Shown: positions 44,240 through 53,703 of the stretch, in pieces
How positions within the stretch are numbered: the first letter of the stretch is position 1
Layout: every line of letters starts with the position of its first letter
Source: Clostridium moniliforme
GTDB lineage: Bacteria; Bacillota; Clostridia; Clostridiales; Clostridiaceae
Length of the DNA: 64,000 nt
Direction of reading: 5' to 3'
Assembly: GCF_017873235.1 (NCBI RefSeq)
Contig: NZ_JAGGJZ010000002.1
Coordinates: 310,001-374,000, forward strand
The notes under the pieces: model-generated
Seen by the model: the letters and a program-made list of their open reading frames with translations, nothing else
What the model was told of the DNA's origin: nothing
Database searches by the model: none
Made by a program: the position numbers and the translations under genes

Positions 44240-45517
44240 ATGCAATTATTTGAAACATATGATGTAAGAGTAGAAAAGAAGAGTTTAAAAGTTAGGGCTA
44301 CAAGATGTATTTTGGCACTTCAACATTTAATAGCAATGTTTGGAGCAACAATATTAGTACCAATGCTTACAGGGTTAGATCCTTCAGTAGCTTTGTTTAC
44401 AGCAGGATTTGGAACTTTAATATTTCACTTATGTACTAAAGGTAAGGTTCCAGTATTTCTAGGATCATCCTTTGCCTTCATTGCAGTAATAAATGTAGTA
44501 AAGGCACAATATGGAGATTTAAGATATGCTCAAGGAGGAATATTTGTAGCTGGATTTATGTACATATTAGCATCAATTATAATTAAAAAAATTGGTGCAG
44601 ATAAAGTAAAAAAATTATTACCAGCTCAAGTTGTTGGGCCTATGATTATGGTAATTGGACTTACTTTAATACCAACAGCATTAAAAATGGGAAGTGAAAA
44701 TGTTGTTTTAGCAGTTGTAACTTTAGGTACAACTTTATTAGTAAGATTTTTTGGAAGAGGATTTTTTAAACAAATAGCAATATTAGTTGGAGTAATAGTA
44801 GGATATACAGTAGCATTATATAGTGGGGTTGTAGATGTTAATGCAATAAAGGATGCAGCATTTTTTTCAATACCAAACTTTACATTACCAAAATTTAATA
44901 TAGGAGCAATTGCAATAATATCACCAGTTGTTCTTGCAGTATTTATGGAACATATAGGAGATATAACAACAAATGGAACTGTAGTAGGGAAAAACTTTAT
45001 TGAAGATCCAGGCTTAAATAGAACATTTTTAGGAGATGGACTAGCAACAATGGTAGCAGCTTTACTTGGAGGACCTGCAGAAACAACATATGGAGAAAAT
45101 ACAGGGGTTTTAGCAATAACTAAAAATTATGATCCATCACTACTTAGATTAACATCAATATTTGCAATATGTCTTGGCTTTATATCAAAATTTGGAGTGG
45201 CTATTAGAACAATACCACAATCAGTAATGGGCGGAATTAGTATAATGTTATTTAGTATGATAACTTTTATAGGATGTAAAACAATAAAGACTGGTAATAT
45301 TAAATTTAATTGGAAAAATACTTTAGTTATAGGTTCTATATTATTTGTAGGATTAGTAGCACCATATATAAACCCAATGTTAGAGCAAAATTTTGGATTT
45401 ATAATAGGAATAAAGGTAAGTGAGACTGTTACAGTATCTGGATTAAGTTTTGCAGCTATAGTTGGAGTTATTTTAAACTTACTATTAAATGGATTTAACA
45501 AAAAAGAAAGTAAATAA
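44240..45517 (+). CDS. pyrP: Uracil permease (NCS2 family)
   Basis: A 425-residue nucleobase:cation symporter with about 12-14 membrane segments. The NCS2 core is present: FLGSSFAFI (near 75), the substrate-site acidic residue in FMEHIGD (near 237) and the PAETTYGENTG motif (near 280). The last motif is typical of uracil rather than xanthine permeases. GGGAG lies 10 bases before the ATG. The PyrR-type element in the leader supports pyrimidine control. Single gene, terminated directly after. Confidence 0.92.
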   Translation: MQLFETYDVRVEKKSLKVRATRCILALQHLIAMFGATILVPMLTGLDPSVALFTAGFGTLIFHLCTKGKVPVFLGSSFAFIAVINVVKAQYGDLRYAQGGIFVAGFMYILASIIIKKIGADKVKKLLPAQVVGPMIMVIGLTLIPTALKMGSENVVLAVVTLGTTLLVRFFGRGFFKQIAILVGVIVGYTVALYSGVVDVNAIKDAAFFSIPNFTLPKFNIGAIAIISPVVLAVFMEHIGDITTNGTVVGKNFIEDPGLNRTFLGDGLATMVAALLGGPAETTYGENTGVLAITKNYDPSLLRLTSIFAICLGFISKFGVAIRTIPQSVMGGISIMLFSMITFIGCKTIKTGNIKFNWKNTLVIGSILFVGLVAPYINPMLEQNFGFIIGIKVSETVTVSGLSFAAIVGVILNLLLNGFNKKESK

Positions 45518-45526
45518 AATTTTATT

Positions 45527-45566
45527 AAACTAGAGAAATTTATAATATTTTTCTCTAGTTTTTGTA
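45527..45566 (+). terminator. Terminator after uracil permease
   Basis: AAACTAGAGAAA pairs with TTTCTCTAGTTT, then TTTGTATT. Confidence 0.85.
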
Positions 45567-45632
45567 TTAATAATCACAACTCTAACCTATTAATCATAAT
45601 TTATATTATAAATTATTTTAGGGGGTTTTTCT

Positions 45633-46007
45633 TTGAAAAAGGAAATTAGAGGTAAAAATGAATATTCAAGAAATTTGAAGAGTACATCTAAAAAAGAAAA
45701 AGGGAAAATAACTGTCTATACATTAATGGATAATTTAAATGGAGAAAAGTTAAAAGGAATAAAGGTTAATTTATATATAATAAACGGAGTATCACCTTTT
45801 TTAGTAATGAGTAAATTTAGCGATAAAAATGGTAAAGTTGAATTTTTAAACATAGAGGATGGAAATTATAGAGTAATCGAGATTATAGATAAAAAAATAT
45901 ATGAAAAACCAAATTATATAAGATGGAATGAAATAAATATTTCAAATTATTGTAAAGAAGAAACAATATATGTTATAAATAAAAAGAAAAATTTATATAA
46001 AAGCTAA
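45633..46007 (+). CDS. Cytosolic prealbumin-like (SpaA/Cna-B type) single-domain protein
   Basis: A 124-residue protein whose middle (about 28-95) has the prealbumin-like pattern of SpaA/Cna-B domains: ITVYTLMDNLNGEKLKGIKVNLYII, then KFSDKNGKVEFLNIEDGNYRVIE. Such domains usually occur in secreted surface proteins, but here there is no signal peptide, membrane anchor or sortase motif; the N-terminus is lysine rich. TTG start with GGGGG upstream. Function unknown. Lies between uracil permease and dUTPase, each with its own terminator. Confidence 0.62.
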   Translation: MKKEIRGKNEYSRNLKSTSKKEKGKITVYTLMDNLNGEKLKGIKVNLYIINGVSPFLVMSKFSDKNGKVEFLNIEDGNYRVIEIIDKKIYEKPNYIRWNEINISNYCKEETIYVINKKKNLYKS

Positions 46008-46009
46008 AA

Positions 46010-46049
46010 ATAAACGAATCCAAAATAAATGGATTCGTCTATTTATTTT
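46010..46049 (+). terminator. Terminator after prealbumin-like gene
   Basis: ACGAATCCA pairs with TGGATTCGT, extended by AAATA/TATTT pairs, followed by ATTTTT. Confidence 0.78.
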
Positions 46050-46093
46050 TGATATAATTTAATTTATTAGTTTATAGATAAGGAGAATTTTAA

Positions 46094-46531
46094 ATGGAAA
46101 GATTTAAACTTAAAGTTGAAAGAATAAATGAAAAAGCAAAACTACCTAATTATGCACATGAAGGAGATGCAGGATTAGATTTATATTCTATTGAAGAGCT
46201 TATATTAAAACCTGGAGAAAGTGGATTTGTACATACTGGTATTAAAATAGAGTTACCTAAAAATACAGAGGCTCAAGTAAGACCTAGAAGTGGATTAGCT
46301 TTAAAACATGGTATTACAGTATTAAATACTCCAGGAACTGTAGACGAAGGATATAGAGGAGAAATAAATATAATATTAATAAATCATAGTAAAAAAGAAT
46401 TTGTAGTTGAGGAAGGTATGAAAATTGCTCAAATGGTTGTTAAGCCAGTTTGGAGAGTTGATGTAGAGGAAGTTTCAAGTCTTTCAAATAGTGAAAGAGG
46501 AGAAAATGGATTTGGTTCAACAGGACTATAA
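46094..46531 (+). CDS. dut: dUTP diphosphatase
   Basis: A 145-residue trimeric dUTPase hydrolysing dUTP to dUMP. The five motifs are present: DAGLDLYS (1), [11 protein letters not shown] (3, near 80), [14 protein letters not shown] (uracil pocket and catalytic Asp) and the C-terminal P-loop-like [10 protein letters not shown] (5). AAGGAG precedes the ATG. Single gene with its own terminator. Confidence 0.95.
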   Translation: MERFKLKVERINEKAKLPNYAHEGDAGLDLYSIEELILKPGESGFVHTGIKIELPKNTEAQVRPRSGLALKHGITVLNTPGTVDEGYRGEINIILINHSKKEFVVEEGMKIAQMVVKPVWRVDVEEVSSLSNSERGENGFGSTGL

Positions 46532-46587
46532 AATTTGAAAGTTTAATTTAAATTAAATATTTAAAAAATAATTATATTAATTTATAA

Positions 46588-46619
46588 AAGAAAGACTCCA
46601 AATAATTGGAGTCTTTTTA
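46588..46619. terminator. Bidirectional terminator between dut and ABC-F gene
   Basis: AAAGACTCCA pairs with TGGAGTCTTT, T-rich on the plus side and on the minus side; the ABC-F stop codon lies at its edge. Confidence 0.85.
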
Positions 46620-48548
46620 GTTATTTAATTCCTCACTTAGAATTTCCCATTCTTCATACAAGGATTCTATTTTAGATTCTGTTTGTGAAATTTCTTTATT
46701 AACTCTTTCAGCTTCTTTAGGATTTGAATAAATTTCCTCTAAACATAAATCATTATTAAGTTTTTCTAAAAGTTCCTCAGAGGAGGAGATTTCATTTTCA
46801 ACTTCTCTAAGTCTTGCTTTTTTACTTCTTATTTCTTTTTGAGCAAGTTTAACTTTTTTCTTTTCTTCTTTTATTTTAGTTTTAGTTTTGCCGTTTTGTA
46901 TTTCTTCATATTCTTCAAAGCGAGTTGGATTTTTTTTCTTTTCTATATAATAGCTATAGTTTCCTAAATATTCATCCATTTCATTTTCTTTAAGTTCAAC
47001 TATCTTATTTATAACTTTATTTAAGAAGTATCTATCATGGGATACTATAAGCATACTTCCATCATAATTTAATATAGCGTCTTCTAGTGCTTCTCTTGAA
47101 GGAATATCTAAGTGGTTAGTAGGCTCATCTAGAAGAAGAAAATTAGCTTTTGAAAGCATAAGTTTTAAAATGTTTATTCTACATCTCTCTCCACCACTTA
47201 ATGTTTCGATTTTTTTAAATACATCATCACCAGTAAATAGGAATGATCCTAAAGCAGTACGTATTTTAGTTGTAGTTAGTTCTGGAAAGGAATCCCAAAC
47301 TTCATCTAATATTGTTTTATTATAATCTAAATCAGATTGTTCTTGATCATAATATCCAATATTAACATTAGCACCTAAAATTGCTTTACCAGAATCACTT
47401 TTAACTTTTCCCATTATAATATTTAATAAAGTAGTTTTTCCTCTTCCATTTTCACCTATTAGAGCAATTTTTTCTCCTCTTTTTAAGTCAAAGGAAACAT
47501 TACTAAAAAGTTTTGTATCTCCATAAGATTTTGAAAGATTCTCAACATGAAGTACGTCATAGCCGCTTTTAACTAGTGTTTCAAAAGATATTTTAGAAGC
47601 ACCTTTTTCTTTATCAGGAACATCTAATTTATCCATCTTCTCTAAAGCTTTTTCTCTACTTTCAGCTTTTCTTATACTTTTTTCTCTATTAAAAGACCTA
47701 AATCTTTGAATAATTTCTTCTTGTCTTTTAATTTCAGCTTGTTGAAGGTTGTAGGCCTTAAGTTGAGAGTCATAATCTTTTTTTCTAAGTTCTAAATACT
47801 TAGTATAAGGAGCATTATAACAATTAACATGACCATTTATAACTTGAAATGTTTTGTTAGTAACAGCATCTAAAAAATATCTATCATGGGATATAACAAG
47901 TAAAGTGCCTTTATATGTATTTAAAAACTCCTCAAGCCATTCAATAGCTTCTAAATCAAGATGGTTTGTAGGCTCATCTAAAAGTAATATGTCTGGGGAT
48001 TGAAGTAAAAGCTTACAAAGGGCAACACGGGTTTTTTGACCGCCACTTAATGTGCTTATTACATTATTAAAGTCATCTTCTAAAAATCCAAGTCCTTTTA
48101 ATACTCTTGCTATTTCACCCTTATAAGTATAACCACCTCTGTTAGTATAAAGTTCTTGGCATGTAGTATAATCCTTTATTAATTTTTCATGATATGCTGC
48201 ATTATTCTCATCATAAGGTTCTTTCATTTTTATTTCTAAAGAAGCAATTTTATTTTCTAAATCTATTAAATTTTTAAAAACATTACAAGCCTCTTCGTAA
48301 ATAGTTCTATTTAAATCAAGATTTAAATGTTGTGAAAGATATCCTACTGTTTTATTTTTATCAATAAAAATGTCTCCAGAGTCTGGAGAAATATTTTTTG
48401 ATAAAATTTTAAATAAGGTTGACTTACCTTCTCCATTTGGGCCAATAATGCCAACTTTATCACCTTCGTTAATTGATATTGTCACATCCTTTAATACATC
48501 TTGAATACCATAACTTTTTTTAATATTTCTGCAACTTAAAACAATCAT
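46617..48548 (-). CDS. ABC-F family ATPase (YdiF-like)
   Basis: A 643-residue soluble protein with two ABC domains and no membrane part. First domain: GPNGEGKST, LSGGQKTR, then LLLDEPTNHLD. Second: GENGRGKTT, LSGGERCR and LLLDEPTNHLD. The linker between them (about 245-305, charged, RFRSFNREKSIRKAESREKAL) is the P-site tRNA interaction motif. A long C-terminal coiled coil (about 545-640) follows. ABC-F proteins bind the ribosome E site and aid translation or protect from antibiotics; the layout matches the housekeeping YdiF group. AGGTGAGGA precedes the ATG. Confidence 0.9.
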   Translation of the reverse strand: MIVLSCRNIKKSYGIQDVLKDVTISINEGDKVGIIGPNGEGKSTLFKILSKNISPDSGDIFIDKNKTVGYLSQHLNLDLNRTIYEEACNVFKNLIDLENKIASLEIKMKEPYDENNAAYHEKLIKDYTTCQELYTNRGGYTYKGEIARVLKGLGFLEDDFNNVISTLSGGQKTRVALCKLLLQSPDILLLDEPTNHLDLEAIEWLEEFLNTYKGTLLVISHDRYFLDAVTNKTFQVINGHVNCYNAPYTKYLELRKKDYDSQLKAYNLQQAEIKRQEEIIQRFRSFNREKSIRKAESREKALEKMDKLDVPDKEKGASKISFETLVKSGYDVLHVENLSKSYGDTKLFSNVSFDLKRGEKIALIGENGRGKTTLLNIIMGKVKSDSGKAILGANVNIGYYDQEQSDLDYNKTILDEVWDSFPELTTTKIRTALGSFLFTGDDVFKKIETLSGGERCRINILKLMLSKANFLLLDEPTNHLDIPSREALEDAILNYDGSMLIVSHDRYFLNKVINKIVELKENEMDEYLGNYSYYIEKKKNPTRFEEYEEIQNGKTKTKIKEEKKKVKLAQKEIRSKKARLREVENEISSSEELLEKLNNDLCLEEIYSNPKEAERVNKEISQTESKIESLYEEWEILSEELNN

Positions 48549-48702
48549 AATATATCCTCACCTTATATATTTTAATAATTATCATATTGTTTAATTATAC
48601 TATTTATAAGGGTTTATATCAATTTTATGAATAGTAAAAGGTTTTATTATTTTTAAATAGGTGATAAGATTAATATATAAGCATTATAATTTGGAGGGTA
48701 GA

Positions 48703-49311
48703 ATGAAGTATAGCGAAGATAAAAAGGAGAAAGTATCCTTAAAGAAAAAGAAAAAAGAATTTAGTTTGTATAGCTCTGCTTATGAACTTTTTAAGGAAAA
48801 GGGAATAAACTATACATCTATTGATGAGATAGTAAAGAGAGCAGGAGTTGCAAAGGGAACATTTTACTTATATTTTAAAGATAAATATGATGTGGTAAAT
48901 AAATTAATATTATTAAAGAGTACAACACTTATAAAAGAAGCGTATAAGGCCACTAAAGAAAAAAATTTTGAAGAACTTGAAGATATGGTGCTTTATTTTA
49001 CTGAATATATAATAGATTATTTTAAAGAAAATAAACTTCTATTAAAAATAGTAAATAAAAATTTTTCTTATGTTATACATACTAAAACAAAGCTTTTAGA
49101 TAAGAGTGAAGAAGTAGAGGAGATTATAGATACATTTGTAAATAAATTAGTAGAAAGAGGATTATCAGAAGAGGAAGGTCATATAACTTTATTTATGATA
49201 ATTGAACTAGTAGGAAGCGTATGTTATAGTTCTATAATATTAAAAGAACCAGCAGATATTGAAGAAATAAAACCAATATTATTTAAGAAAGTAAAAGCTA
49301 TGCTTAAATAA
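48703..49311 (+). CDS. TetR-family regulator
   Basis: A 202-residue repressor with the N-terminal helix-turn-helix YTSIDEIVKRAGVAKGTFYLYF (about 35-56) and a helical ligand domain. The N-terminus begins with an unusually lysine-rich stretch. ATG 48703 is chosen for the GGAGGG 7 bases upstream; the frame extends to a GTG 42 bases earlier without a site. It lies divergent from the ABC-F gene with about 150 bases between, so that gene is a possible target, but no operator is clear. Confidence 0.85.
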   Translation: MKYSEDKKEKVSLKKKKKEFSLYSSAYELFKEKGINYTSIDEIVKRAGVAKGTFYLYFKDKYDVVNKLILLKSTTLIKEAYKATKEKNFEELEDMVLYFTEYIIDYFKENKLLLKIVNKNFSYVIHTKTKLLDKSEEVEEIIDTFVNKLVERGLSEEEGHITLFMIIELVGSVCYSSIILKEPADIEEIKPILFKKVKAMLK

Positions 49312-49350
49312 AATAAAACCAAGCAATATATTGCTTGGTTTTATTTTATT
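49309..49350. terminator. Bidirectional terminator
   Basis: AAAATAAAACCAAGCAAT pairs with ATTGCTTGGTTTTATTTT perfectly, between convergent TetR and DUF4397 genes. Confidence 0.9.
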
Positions 49351-49966
49351 GTCGTCCATCTTTAGATAGTAAAAATCCAAGTTGAGGTTCCCCATTTAAA
49401 AGTCCAAGTACATATATAGTTTGAAACTCACCAGGTGCAATAGAAAGGTTAGAAATTGTTTTGTTAATAGCGTTTGCACCTGAAAGGGAAAGAACAAAAT
49501 TATAAGACCCAGGAGATAAAGGATAATATCCTGTTGTTTCTAAATATTCAACTTGGTTAAATAACATTTCTCCATTTTTTGTAGAAAGAGAAATTAAAGG
49601 AGTATTTGGAGAAAGATGAATAAATCTTAAAAAAGAGATATTAGTACCAGCCTTTGAAGCACTATCTTTTAGTTTAAATAAAGAAAGTCTAGAATTATTA
49701 GTAACTATACTTACAGTTAATGCATTTCCAGGCAGTAGTGTTAAATTTTCAGTAAAAATAGGAGTATCATATGTTCCTGTAGGATAAATTTCTATTAAAT
49801 ATTCTAAAGGTGCCAATTCAACATAATCTGTTAAATCACCAAATTTACAATTTGAAGCAAGTAAAGTTCCGTTACCATATATATCAACTGAAGGAGTATT
49901 AGGAACTGCATGAATAAATCTAATTTTGCCTTTTAAATCAGGAAGGCTATCTCTTAACATAAACAA
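49346..49966 (-). CDS. DUF4397 protein, two repeats
   Basis: A 206-residue protein of two DUF4397 beta-sandwich repeats. Each starts with a matching motif, RFIHAVPNTPSVDIYGNG (near 17) and RFIHLSPNTPLISLSTKNG (near 114), about 97 residues apart. No signal peptide or membrane anchor is seen, which is unusual because many DUF4397 proteins are extracellular. TTG 49966 has AGGTGA 6 bases upstream; ATG 49960 is the alternative. It follows the 177-residue protein gene by 10 bases, so they form an operon. A spore-coat or envelope role is possible but unproven. Confidence 0.78.
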   Translation of the reverse strand: MFMLRDSLPDLKGKIRFIHAVPNTPSVDIYGNGTLLASNCKFGDLTDYVELAPLEYLIEIYPTGTYDTPIFTENLTLLPGNALTVSIVTNNSRLSLFKLKDSASKAGTNISFLRFIHLSPNTPLISLSTKNGEMLFNQVEYLETTGYYPLSPGSYNFVLSLSGANAINKTISNLSIAPGEFQTIYVLGLLNGEPQLGFLLSKDGRQ

Positions 49967-49976
49967 TGTAAATCAC

Positions 49977-50510
49977 CTACTCTCTATTACAGTAATTATT
50001 AGTTAAAACAATAATACGTTTAATTAAAGTCTTAGCAATTGGAAAAGGAATTCTATAAGATTCTAAGGTTTTTAAAATCATTGGATTATTTCTTCTTATT
50101 TTTTGAAATATTGCTTCAGGATTACATTTATAAGGATATCTTTCTAAATTTCCTAAAAGTTCATCTTCATTTAAATCCATATCAAAATCTCTTAAAACAT
50201 CAGTTGGAGTAGGAACTGAATAATTATAATCTAAATCTTCATTAGCTCCTTTATTATATGAATATAATTCAGTAGATTTTTCTAAAACATCATTAATAAC
50301 TTGTTTTCTTAAATCAATCTCATTTTCTGTAATAGTTGATGAAAGATTAATAAAAGAATCTGAATTTCTCGAATTATTAAGATTAAAATTGTCAAAATTT
50401 AATGTAGGGTTCCATCCTGAATTTAAATTATTAAAAGGGTAGGCTACATTAAAAGTCTCAAAATTATTTTCTTCATCAATAATAGACATATATTTTTTAT
50501 CTGGTTTCAT
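49977..50510 (-). CDS. Uncharacterised protein paired with DUF4397
   Basis: A 177-residue acidic protein. The first 75 residues are asparagine, serine and phenylalanine rich and look disordered (repeated NFDNFNLNN-like runs). The C-terminal third is more ordered and probably conserved, with YPYKCNPEAIFQKIRRNNP. No known domain is recognised. GGAGG 7 bases before ATG 50510 fixes the start; the frame opens at TTG 50522, inside that site. Cotranscribed with the DUF4397 gene. Confidence 0.65.
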   Translation of the reverse strand: MKPDKKYMSIIDEENNFETFNVAYPFNNLNSGWNPTLNFDNFNLNNSRNSDSFINLSSTITENEIDLRKQVINDVLEKSTELYSYNKGANEDLDYNYSVPTPTDVLRDFDMDLNEDELLGNLERYPYKCNPEAIFQKIRRNNPMILKTLESYRIPFPIAKTLIKRIIVLTNNYCNRE

Positions 50511-50657
50511 TTTTACCTCCAAAGAATACTATAGTATTAAATATATGAAGTCTAAATAGTCTTGTTACTTCTATGAATATTCATAATAGTTTATGTATAG
50601 AACAATAAATATAACAATAGAAATTTAAATGAATATTATATAGTGGAGGGATATACA

Positions 50658-51959
50658 ATGGGAAAGGATAAAAATATTTTAAGGAAGGAACTTTTAGGTA
50701 TAGAAAGTAAAATTAAATTGAGAAATGGAAAAAAGGTTTGTCAAATAAATTTTGATAACGCTGCAACAACTCCTCCATTAAGAAGTGTAGTTTGTTATAT
50801 AAATGAGTTAATTAAATATTATGGATCAATTGGAAGGGGAACAGGACAAAAATCTACTAAAACAACAGAACTTTATAATGATTCAAAGGAATATTTATTA
50901 GATTTTTTTAATGTTAGAAATAAAGATGATTATACAGTTATATTTGTTAATAACACAACAGATGGTATAAATAAAATAGCACAAACACTTCTTAGTAAAG
51001 ATGATTTAGTTCTTACAACTAGAATGGAACATCATTCAAATGATTTACCTTGGAGAGTTAATTGTATGGTAGACTATGTTGAAGTAGATATGATGGGAAG
51101 GCTAGATTATGATTCATTAAATGAAAAATTAAATAAATATAGTGGAAAATTTAAATTCTTAAGTATAGCTGGAGCATCAAATGTTACAGGATATATAAAT
51201 GATATTCATAGAATAAGTGCTTTAGTGCATAACCATGGTGGAAAAATAATTGTAGATGGTGCCCAATTGGTTCCTCACATTAAAGTAGATATGAAAGGAA
51301 AGTCTTCTAATGAAGATATTGATTTCTTAGTGTTTTCAGCTCATAAATTATATGCACCTTTTGGAAGTGGAGTAATTATTGGAAGAAAAGAAGATTTTAA
51401 TAAAAATTTTCCAGATAGAGAGGGAGGCGGAATTGTAGAATTAGTAAAGGACTTCGAAGTAAAATATTTAGAAACTCCAGAGAGAAATGAGGCAGGTACT
51501 CCAAACTTTTTTGGAGTTATGGCTATGGTAAAAGCATTAAAATCTTTAGATCAAATTGGATTTGACAAATTAATAAATAGAGAGAAAATGCTATTTGAGA
51601 TTTTAAATAAAGGATTAAATAGTATACCAAATGTAATAAATTATGGAGATACAGAAAATATAAATGACAGATTAGGCATATCTGTATTTAATATAAAAAA
51701 CTTATATCACAAAGATGTTGCAACCATGCTTGCTTTAGATAAAGGGATAGCTGTGAGACATGGAATGTTTTGTGCACACCCTTATTGTAGAAGACTAATT
51801 AATATAGATGAAAATAAATTGGATGAATATTTAAAATATAAAAATGACAAAATGCCAGGAATGGTAAGAGTGAGTTTAGCATCTTATAATACAAAATATG
51901 AAATATATGAACTATTGAATGAGATTGAGTATATATGTAAAAAATATAGTGGAAAGTAA
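50658..51959 (+). CDS. Class V aminotransferase, cysteine desulfurase-like (SufS/CsdA type)
   Basis: A 433-residue PLP enzyme. FDNAATTPP (near 32), MEHHSNDLPW (near 123), the PLP-Lys in SAHKLYAPFGSG (near 227) and a candidate active Cys in RHGMFCAHPYC (near 372) match the SufS-like group, which takes sulfur from cysteine. There is no sufU, iscU or thiI partner next to it, so it could instead be a selenocysteine lyase or serve a specialised role. GGAGGG precedes the ATG; the frame is open 15 bases further upstream. Confidence 0.82.
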   Translation: MGKDKNILRKELLGIESKIKLRNGKKVCQINFDNAATTPPLRSVVCYINELIKYYGSIGRGTGQKSTKTTELYNDSKEYLLDFFNVRNKDDYTVIFVNNTTDGINKIAQTLLSKDDLVLTTRMEHHSNDLPWRVNCMVDYVEVDMMGRLDYDSLNEKLNKYSGKFKFLSIAGASNVTGYINDIHRISALVHNHGGKIIVDGAQLVPHIKVDMKGKSSNEDIDFLVFSAHKLYAPFGSGVIIGRKEDFNKNFPDREGGGIVELVKDFEVKYLETPERNEAGTPNFFGVMAMVKALKSLDQIGFDKLINREKMLFEILNKGLNSIPNVINYGDTENINDRLGISVFNIKNLYHKDVATMLALDKGIAVRHGMFCAHPYCRRLINIDENKLDEYLKYKNDKMPGMVRVSLASYNTKYEIYELLNEIEYICKKYSGK

Positions 51960-51983
51960 AATAATTAATTTGAAGTGATAAAG

Positions 51984-52250
51984 ATGAAAAAATGTATTTA
52001 TTGTAATAGAGAAATTCCAATTAAGTATTTATTTAAAGAAATAAATTTAGATAATATAAAATGTCCATATTGTTCAAAAAAATTAAAAGTGAATAAAATA
52101 TCTAAATTATTAAGTATTTCTTTACTTATTTTAGGAATTTCATTAATAAGTATATTACCATTTAAATACAATGTAAAAATAATATATATTTTTATATGGA
52201 TTTATTTATCAAGTAAAGTATTTAGACCTTTATTATATGTATATGAATAA
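51984..52250 (+). CDS. Small zinc-ribbon membrane protein
   Basis: An 88-residue protein with a CIYC...CPYC zinc ribbon (about 3-33; the two pairs 20 or more residues apart) followed by two membrane segments. It resembles the CxxC-spacer-CxxC small proteins found in Firmicutes. Start ATG 51984, or GTG 51975 (91 residues); the ribosome site is weak (GAAGTGA). It is 24 bases after the aminotransferase gene and likely translated with it. Function unknown. Confidence 0.7.
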   Translation: MKKCIYCNREIPIKYLFKEINLDNIKCPYCSKKLKVNKISKLLSISLLILGISLISILPFKYNVKIIYIFIWIYLSSKVFRPLLYVYE

Positions 52251-52277
52251 AAGCACAGCTTTAAGCTGTGCTTTTAT
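52249..52277. terminator. Bidirectional terminator
   Basis: AAAAGCACAGCT pairs with AGCTGTGCTTTT around TTA. Confidence 0.87.
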
Positions 52278-52286
52278 TGGGTCATA

Positions 52287-53504
52287 TTATTTATTGAAAA
52301 CTTTGTATTTTGGAATATTATTTTCAAAGTACAAAGTAGGAGTTCCTTCAAAAAGTGGAGCAAAATAATTATAAGCTTCTTCAGTTAAATTATTTCCTTC
52401 TTCATTAATCCATTCTTTTGGAAAATATTTAACATTATTTGCAACCTTTGAGGCTTCAACTTCAAAGAAAGAAGTCTTATAAGGGAAACTACTTTCTCTT
52501 TTAATGCAAACCATAGAACCATTTTTATTTTCTTTTGAATATTTTAATGCCTCAAATCCAGCAAGATAAGCTTCTTCAATATCTACATTTGATGCACAAT
52601 GCATAGCACATCTTTGAAGCACACCAAGTTCTAAAGCCTTAACTCTAGTTGATATACCAGCTTTTAATATAAGCTCTCTTAGGTATTGACCAACACCACC
52701 TAATTGAGTATGTCCAAATGTATCCTGTGAAACACATTCAAATTCAGTTATAAATTTTCCAGAAGCATCTCTTAGTCCTTCTGAAGCTACTATGTAAACT
52801 TGATTTTGTTCATTAAATTTTTTTCTTACATCTAATAAGAATTTTTCTTTATCAAATGCTTTTTCAGGTAAATATATAAAGTCTGCAACTTGTTTTCCAT
52901 TCATTCTTGCACAACATGCAGAAGCTGCAAGCCATCCTGTATCTCTACCCATTGTTTCAATTATAAAAATTCCGTTGTTAGTATAAACTGATGAGTCAAG
53001 ATAAGTTTCAAGTACAACAGTTGAAATAAACTTAGCAGCACTTCCAAAGCCTGGTGTATGATCTGTATACATTAAATCATTATCTATTGTTTTTGGAATT
53101 CCTATAAATTGAATATTTGATCTAATTTCTTTTCCGTATTTTGATAATTTTGCAATAGTATCCATTGAATCATTTCCACCTATATAGAAAAATGCTTCAA
53201 TGTTGTATTCTTTTAATATATTAAATAATTTATTATATTCTTCTTTAGATTCTTCACTTGATTTTAATTTATATCTACAAGAACCTAATCCTGATGATGG
53301 AGTATATTTGAATGTATTTAATTCTTCCTCAGATATAGCGGATAATTCAATTATTTTTCTATTTAGTATACCTTCTATTCCGTTTAATCCACTATAGACC
53401 TTATCATATAATTTTAGTTCTTCGTTTGCTTTGACTAAACCAACAACACTTGAATTAATTACTGAAGTTGGTCCACCTGATTGTGCAATAATACAATTTG
53501 ACAT
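52287..53504 (-). CDS. pfp: Pyrophosphate-dependent phosphofructokinase
   Basis: A 405-residue enzyme that phosphorylates fructose-6-phosphate reversibly with PPi. Type is told by two spots: GGNDS where ATP enzymes have GGDGS, and the Lys of PKTIDND where ATP enzymes have Gly. Both mark PPi use. Other family features include AQSGGPTSVIN at the start, the TPGFGSAA segment and METMGRDTGWLA-like IIETMGRDTGW. AAAGGAGAG precedes the ATG. Stands alone; allows glycolysis to use PPi, or gluconeogenic flux. Confidence 0.9.
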   Translation of the reverse strand: MSNCIIAQSGGPTSVINSSVVGLVKANEELKLYDKVYSGLNGIEGILNRKIIELSAISEEELNTFKYTPSSGLGSCRYKLKSSEESKEEYNKLFNILKEYNIEAFFYIGGNDSMDTIAKLSKYGKEIRSNIQFIGIPKTIDNDLMYTDHTPGFGSAAKFISTVVLETYLDSSVYTNNGIFIIETMGRDTGWLAASACCARMNGKQVADFIYLPEKAFDKEKFLLDVRKKFNEQNQVYIVASEGLRDASGKFITEFECVSQDTFGHTQLGGVGQYLRELILKAGISTRVKALELGVLQRCAMHCASNVDIEEAYLAGFEALKYSKENKNGSMVCIKRESSFPYKTSFFEVEASKVANNVKYFPKEWINEEGNNLTEEAYNYFAPLFEGTPTLYFENNIPKYKVFNK

Positions 53505-53703
53505 AAATACTCTCCTTTAGAACGTGTTTATTTAGCATATGTGTTATACTATTTTAATATTAATCTACTCTATTTAATACTATACAACAAAAAATATATA
53601 AAATAAAGACTTTTTTAAAAAAATTTTAAAAATAGCATAAATTATTAAAGTTACAACTATTAATTAATAGTAAAGTATTTTATAGGAAGGATAATGTTTT
53701 AGA

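Noticed and set aside
53505-53703. yybP-ykoY manganese riboswitch before the MntP-like gene
   Set aside because: The conserved element is not found; the 199 bases are plain AT-rich sequence.
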